28,083 nucleotides of DNA from Bacteroidota bacterium (GTDB lineage Bacteria; Bacteroidota; Bacteroidia; Cytophagales; Cyclobacteriaceae). The translations under genes were made by a program, and so were the position numbers. Where the stretch lies: assembly GCA_003242315.1 (NCBI GenBank), contig QGUY01000014.1:1-28083 (forward strand), in the 5' to 3' direction. The notes beneath the pieces were generated by a model, which worked only from the letters and a program-made list of their open reading frames with translations, did not search any database and was not told the DNA's origin. Below, one piece after another: positions 24,503-28,083 of this stretch. Positions within the stretch are counted from its first letter, which is position 1. Each line of letters begins with the position of its first letter.

Positions 24503-25612
24503 ATGCAAAAAAAATCCTTAAACCTAGCATTCCTCATCGCAGCTATTGTGCTTGTCGCTTTCGTGATCATCACGCTGATGGGCAAGCATAATTTAGCCGG
24601 TTGGTTCCTTGTTTCATTCTTCATCCTGGTAGCCATCGGTTTCAGGAGATACCCTTTGCTGAAGGGATATTCCTATCCCATGGTAATCTTCGCCTCGGTG
24701 ACGTTGGCGATGTATTTTCCGCAGCACTTCATTCGGGTCGGAGATTTTGAATTGAAGCGGCTCATCACCCCGCTCCTCCAAATCATTATGTTCGGCATGG
24801 GAACAACGTTGAGCCTTTGGGATTTTACGCGCGTGATCAAAATGCCAAAAGGGGTAATTATCGGTGTGCTTTGTCAATTTACCATCATGCCGTTCCTGGG
24901 TTGGGGGATTGCAAATATATTTCCTCTGAGGCCTGAGATAGCCGCAGGACTGATTCTCATTGGCAGTTGTCCGAGTGGTTTGGCATCGAATGTAATGTCT
25001 TACCTGGCAAAGGCTAACGTTGCGTTGTCTATCACGCTTACAGCAGTGGCCACCATTCTTGCACCCATCGTGACGCCGTTCTACATGAAAGTTCTGGCTG
25101 GGGAGTTAGTCGATATTAGCTACTGGAAGATGTTCATCGATATTGTAAAAGTTGTGATTCTTCCGATCGGAGTTGGGCTGATTTTCCATCACACGCTGCA
25201 TAGCCGGTTCAAAGTACTTGAATCTATAATGCCAGTAGTTTCGATGGCCGGCATTGCAGTGATCCTCGTCGTGATCATTGCCATGGGCAGAGACGACTTG
25301 CTTCAGGTTGGCCTCGTGCTGGTAGTTGCCGTTTTCCTGCACAACATGTGTGGATATTTCCTCGGATACTGGGCAGGCAGGGCGTTGAGAATGCCAGAGC
25401 AGGATTGCAGGACTGTCGCCCTGGAGGTCGGTATGCAAAACGGAGGATTGGCTTCCAGCATAGCCGCGGATACACTCGGGAAAGCTGCTACAGTTGGACT
25501 GGCACCCGCCATATTCGGCTCGCTCATGAATATCACTGGCTCCACGCTCGCGCTGTGGTGGCGCTCAAAACCGTTGCCGGAGGAGAAAGAGGTAGAGGGG
25601 GCATCAGCGTGA
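24503..25612 (+). CDS. BASS-family (bile acid:sodium symporter) transporter
   Basis: This 369-residue inner-membrane protein has about ten transmembrane helices in two inverted halves. BASS family landmarks are LLQIIMFGMGTTLSLWDFTR (residues 91-110), CQFTIMPFLGWGIA, the unwound crossover helix LILIGSCPSGLASNVMSYLAKAN (about 150-172), and VALEVGMQNGGLASSIA (308-324). The GSCPSG and E-x-G-x-Q-N motifs carry the sodium sites. The family imports organic anions with Na+: bile acids, pyruvate (plant BASS2), pantothenate and 2-keto acids. The gene's place between two exported dehydratase genes and an aldolase suggests uptake of a small keto acid produced in the periplasm (inference). No arsenic or bile genes are near. 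Confidence 0.93.
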   Translation: MQKKSLNLAFLIAAIVLVAFVIITLMGKHNLAGWFLVSFFILVAIGFRRYPLLKGYSYPMVIFASVTLAMYFPQHFIRVGDFELKRLITPLLQIIMFGMGTTLSLWDFTRVIKMPKGVIIGVLCQFTIMPFLGWGIANIFPLRPEIAAGLILIGSCPSGLASNVMSYLAKANVALSITLTAVATILAPIVTPFYMKVLAGELVDISYWKMFIDIVKVVILPIGVGLIFHHTLHSRFKVLESIMPVVSMAGIAVILVVIIAMGRDDLLQVGLVLVVAVFLHNMCGYFLGYWAGRALRMPEQDCRTVALEVGMQNGGLASSIAADTLGKAATVGLAPAIFGSLMNITGSTLALWWRSKPLPEEKEVEGASA

Positions 25613-25641
25613 TTTGTTGAAGATAGTCTCTAAGTCATTCA

Positions 25642-25698
25642 CCGCGAAGGCGCGGAGATTCGCAAATTTGTTCTTGGCGATTCTTTGCGCCTTCGCGG
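25642..25698. repeat. GCGAAGGCGC palindromic intergenic repeat
   Basis: Perfect 12-nt arms, CCGCGAAGGCGC (25642-25653) and GCGCCTTCGCGG (25687-25698), surround 33 nt whose ends are also partly complementary (GAGATTCGC and GCGATTCTT). The element occupies the gap between the convergent BASS and LacI genes. The motif is a widespread type of interspersed repeat, from memory. Here it may also act as a bidirectional terminator. Confidence 0.72.
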
Positions 25699-25764
25699 CA
25701 AAATTCTCAAAAAGTTTATCCAGACTCAACCAATGACCTATTCGTCAGACGGTGTTTTTCTGTT

Positions 25765-26829
25765 TCAGTGAAAATTAGCCGACAAATATGATTCCAGATT
25801 TTGTCTTGTAATAATCTCCAGCGGGAACAAATACGTCTGCGGTACTTTCTTATTAAACAACAAACGGTTCGCTAACTGACCTACGCCGGTGAACGCCTGC
25901 TGTCGCACGTTTTGATTGATGAGGAAGTCGATAATTCCTTTCTTCAGATAGTTGAGGTTCTGCTTCAGCAGATCATATGCTACCAGCCGGATGTCGTCCT
26001 TACCACGCTTTTCCAGCATGGAGGAGACGATGCTCGCTCCTCTTGAGGTCGTAACCAGTATTCCTTTGAGGTCGGGCCGCGACATCAACTCCGCGAGTTC
26101 GTTCTTCAGCGTTGGCTCATGCGTGTAGTTCAGGTCGAGGCTCAACACCTGAAATTGTCCGTGATTCAGGTTGTCGAAATATTCCTTGAAGCCTTTTTCT
26201 TTTTCAGACAAGTGTGTCGACCGGTGAATGTCGTCGTAAATGTGAAGGATGGCAAAGAGCGCCGGAGGGTGGCGATTTAGGTGCAACAGTTCCGCCGCGA
26301 CGCGACCGCTCTGGTGCAGATCCTGGCCTATGAAACTTAAGGGACGTGCTTCAGGTACATTGTTGTTGAACACGACGAAAGGGATCTCGCGGGAATGGCA
26401 CACCTCGAAGAACCGGGCAGCCTCTTCGTGAAAAATGGGTGCAGCCAGGATCCCATCCGGGTTGGCGTCGAGAACCATTTCCGATCGCGTTCGGAATGAC
26501 GCCGTGTCGTACAGATCAAAAAAGAAAGGTTCCACCCGGACCCCGTATTGCTCCCATTCCTCGATAGCGTGTTGCACACCCTGGCCGGACATGCCCCAGT
26601 ATTCGTCTTGTGAAGGATCGGGAATGAGAGCGGCAATAAAGTACGTCTTGTTGGAACCGAGCGTGCGTGCTATGAGGTTCGGTTTGTATCCTGTCTTTTC
26701 CAGGACCTCCATTACCTTTTCATAAGCAGCGCGGGAAACCTGACCGCGACTGTGAAGGACGCGGTCGACTGTACCGACGGAGACACCGGCCAGCTGCGCG
26801 ATGTCCTTAATCCTGATGTTCTTGTTCAT
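25765..26829 (-). CDS. LacI-family transcriptional regulator
   Basis: This 354-residue repressor or activator has the LacI HTH at residues 5-50 (RIKDIAQLAGVSVGTVDRVL) with the hinge helix at about 50-60 (PNLIARTLGSNK). A periplasmic-binding-protein-like effector domain follows (about 63-345; YFIAALIPDP, VFNNNVPEARPLSFIGQD, GILVTTSRG). The VDRVLHSRGQVS version of the HTH is typical of Bacteroidota LacI proteins linked to carbohydrate loci. The effector is likely a sugar or sugar acid. It is divergent from the second enolase-superfamily gene, with a near-palindrome of LacI operator type (26908-26921) in the 192-nt gap. That arrangement argues for direct control of the dehydratase, and possibly the whole cluster (inference). 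Confidence 0.95.
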   Translation of the reverse strand: MNKNIRIKDIAQLAGVSVGTVDRVLHSRGQVSRAAYEKVMEVLEKTGYKPNLIARTLGSNKTYFIAALIPDPSQDEYWGMSGQGVQHAIEEWEQYGVRVEPFFFDLYDTASFRTRSEMVLDANPDGILAAPIFHEEAARFFEVCHSREIPFVVFNNNVPEARPLSFIGQDLHQSGRVAAELLHLNRHPPALFAILHIYDDIHRSTHLSEKEKGFKEYFDNLNHGQFQVLSLDLNYTHEPTLKNELAELMSRPDLKGILVTTSRGASIVSSMLEKRGKDDIRLVAYDLLKQNLNYLKKGIIDFLINQNVRQQAFTGVGQLANRLLFNKKVPQTYLFPLEIITRQNLESYLSANFH

Positions 26830-26907
26830 GAGAGGGCAGGTTTTGATACCGAGATATCCAATTCAATTCTACACATTTTTTCAATACGCGCCCGCGCCGC
26901 CTCCCGG

Positions 26908-26921
26908 TAAACCGCGGATTA
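26908..26921. promoter_or_regulatory. Candidate LacI-family operator
   Basis: TAAACCGCGGATTA is symmetric around a central CG, with one mismatch (6 of 7 half-site pairs match). LacI-family sites are typically palindromes centred on CG. It lies 79 nt upstream of the LacI gene's start and 100 nt upstream of the divergent dehydratase start. No second copy was found near the other cluster genes by eye. Confidence 0.45.
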
Positions 26922-27021
26922 TGTGTTCTTCGGTGACACTTCACTAGAAAGAATTTCCTACTTTAAAACAGCCATCCGCTGTAAACCTACGGATGGAAGT
27001 ACCTGACCTAAAACCACGACT

Positions 27022-28083
27022 ATGAAGTTGCCGAAAAAGAAGCAAAGGACCCTGTCGCGACGGTCGGCCATTCAATCGTTCCTCGCACTGGCGGGCACAA
27101 TGGCCCTTCCCGGAATATCCCGCGGAGAAGAGAACATCGCTCCCGAACGTAAGCGGGATAAGACACCCGTCAAGATTACCAGGCTGGAGACGTTCCTGGT
27201 AAAACCGCGCTGGATATTCTTTAGAATTCACACCGACGCGGGCGTTACAGGTCTGGGTGAACCGCTTCTCGAGGGCAGAGCGCTTACTATCCAAACCGCT
27301 ATCAAGGAGATCGAGCCCTACCTGATCGGCAAAGACCCCCGCCAGGTGGTACACCACTGGCAGGCTATTTATCGCCACGCATTTTATCGCGGAGGTCCGA
27401 TCCTTACCAGCGCGCTCAGTGGCATCGACCAGGCGCTTTGGGATATCAAAGGTAAGCTCCTCAACGTTCCGGTTTATGAACTCTTCGGTGGTCCTACGCG
27501 CGACCGCGTCCGTATCTACGGCCGCGCCTCCAACGCTGAGGAAATGAAAAAGCGCGTGGCAGAAGGGTATACCGTCATCAAGACTGGCGTGGCGAAGGAA
27601 AATCCTGCCCGTGCCGTAGAAAACCCCAGGTTCATACGGTACGCGGTCGAGAACTTCGCATCGCTCAGAGAAGCTGGTGGCGAAACGATGGACATCGGCA
27701 TTGACTTCCACGGCGCTATACCACCGCAAACCGCAAAGATTCTCATCAAGGAGCTTGAACCCTATCAGCCGATGTTCATAGAAGAGCCGTGCCAAGCCCA
27801 GAATGTCGACGTCCTCGCCGACATCGCACGCAGCACACACCTCCCCATCGCCACGGGAGAACGCATTTTTACAAAATGGGGCTTCCGTGAAATCCTGGAA
27901 AAAGGAGCAGCCAGTATCCTGCAGCCCGACCTGTGTCATGCAGGTGGAATTACTGAAGCGCGCATCATCGCCGGCATGGCCGAAGCTTACTATGCTGTCA
28001 TAGCCCCACACAATCCGATGAACAACACCTCGGCGCCCACGGAACGGAACAAAACATCGTATGCGGTCTTTTGTTTGAAAAAA
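27022..28083 (+). CDS. Exported galactonate-dehydratase-like enolase-superfamily enzyme, truncated by contig end
   Basis: The ATG at 27022 opens a frame that runs to the window end (354 codons). The N-terminus has SRRSAIQSFLALAGTMALPG, a Tat-like signal. The D-galactonate dehydratase (DgoD) pattern is clear: IGIDFHGAI with Asp228 and His230, MFIEEPC with the metal Glu at 254/255, IATGERIF with Glu280, and APHNP with His330. After APHNPM (about 28020), relatives continue with a Gly-Pro-Ile-Ser type stretch. Here the reading becomes unrelated and the DNA matches sequencing adapter. So only about 333 of an expected 410 or so residues are real, and the last ~20 codons should be ignored. It probably dehydrates a C6 aldonate (galactonate or a relative). 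It is divergent from the LacI regulator, which likely controls it. Confidence 0.9.
   Translation, partial: MKLPKKKQRTLSRRSAIQSFLALAGTMALPGISRGEENIAPERKRDKTPVKITRLETFLVKPRWIFFRIHTDAGVTGLGEPLLEGRALTIQTAIKEIEPYLIGKDPRQVVHHWQAIYRHAFYRGGPILTSALSGIDQALWDIKGKLLNVPVYELFGGPTRDRVRIYGRASNAEEMKKRVAEGYTVIKTGVAKENPARAVENPRFIRYAVENFASLREAGGETMDIGIDFHGAIPPQTAKILIKELEPYQPMFIEEPCQAQNVDVLADIARSTHLPIATGERIFTKWGFREILEKGAASILQPDLCHAGGITEARIIAGMAEAYYAVIAPHNPMNNTSAPTERNKTSYAVFCLKK
28028..28083 (+). other. Degraded Illumina index-adapter sequence at contig end
   Basis: Aligned without gaps, 28054-28083 matches the P7 end of the TruSeq index adapter plus its trailing poly-A at 25 of 30 positions (blocks TCGTATGC, GTCTT, TTGAAAAAA). 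Further left, TCGG, GCCCACG and GAAC appear in the same order as in the first part of that adapter, with gaps. No biological function is implied. Confidence 0.85.

Noticed and set aside
26944..28011. Minus-strand open frame of 355 codons
   Set aside because: It lies antisense to the galactonate-dehydratase-like gene, whose catalytic motifs are all in place on the plus strand, and its translation resembles no family. It is a shadow of biased codon use.

Overview
The window reads as a Bacteroidota chromosome fragment, probably a Cytophagales-type soil or water organism. The reasons are an SRPI-type outer-membrane receptor with a carboxypeptidase-like regulatory domain, promoter -7 elements of the form TAnnTTTG (clearest upstream of the tRNA-Ala gene), sparse Shine-Dalgarno sequences, a LytS/LytTR pair, and many exported or lipid-anchored glycan enzymes. 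GC content looks near 50 %. The lineage below phylum level is inference.

Layout. 1-1616 (-): asparagine synthase, cut by the left edge. 1674-3860 (-): a DUF1080 lipoprotein and a GlcD-type FAD oxidase, divergent from an NlpC/P60 lipoprotein (3903-4406, +). 4484-6189 (+): a secreted glycosylasparaginase translationally coupled to cutC. 6201-9083 (-): a large TonB-receptor-like barrel with an unusual C-terminal extra domain, divergent from a LytS/LytTR two-component pair (9360-11121, +). 11136-11209 (-): tRNA-Ala(GGC) with a textbook Bacteroidota promoter. 11349-13624 (-): an outer-membrane beta-barrel protein, an AraC regulator with two CxCxxC motifs, and a DinB protein overlapping it by 4 nt. 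13765-15705 (+): a PQQ-dependent dehydrogenase. 15724-16926 (-): a NamZ/DUF1343 muramidase. 16934-18322: a decayed divergent locus in which a HTH/TPR regulator, an ankyrin lipoprotein and an acyltransferase have all lost internal DNA. 18376-20052 (+): a DEAD-box helicase with a DbpA RNA-binding domain. 20131-28083: a carbohydrate-acid region with a GH29 fucosidase, an exported RraA-family aldolase, two Tat-exported enolase-superfamily dehydratases, a BASS transporter and a LacI regulator.

How the genes may work together. In the right third, every enzyme carries an export signal: the fucosidase (lipoprotein), RraA (Sec) and both dehydratases (Tat). The PQQ dehydrogenase 5 kb away (Sec) also does. 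A small-acid importer and a LacI regulator sit among them. This suggests sugar-acid catabolism done in the periplasm, with the products imported. That is a hypothesis from signals and gene order, not a demonstrated pathway.

Assembly caution. The last ~30-55 bases match a degraded Illumina index adapter followed by poly-A, so the window very probably ends at a contig end with untrimmed adapter. The final ~20 codons of the last gene are therefore artefactual.
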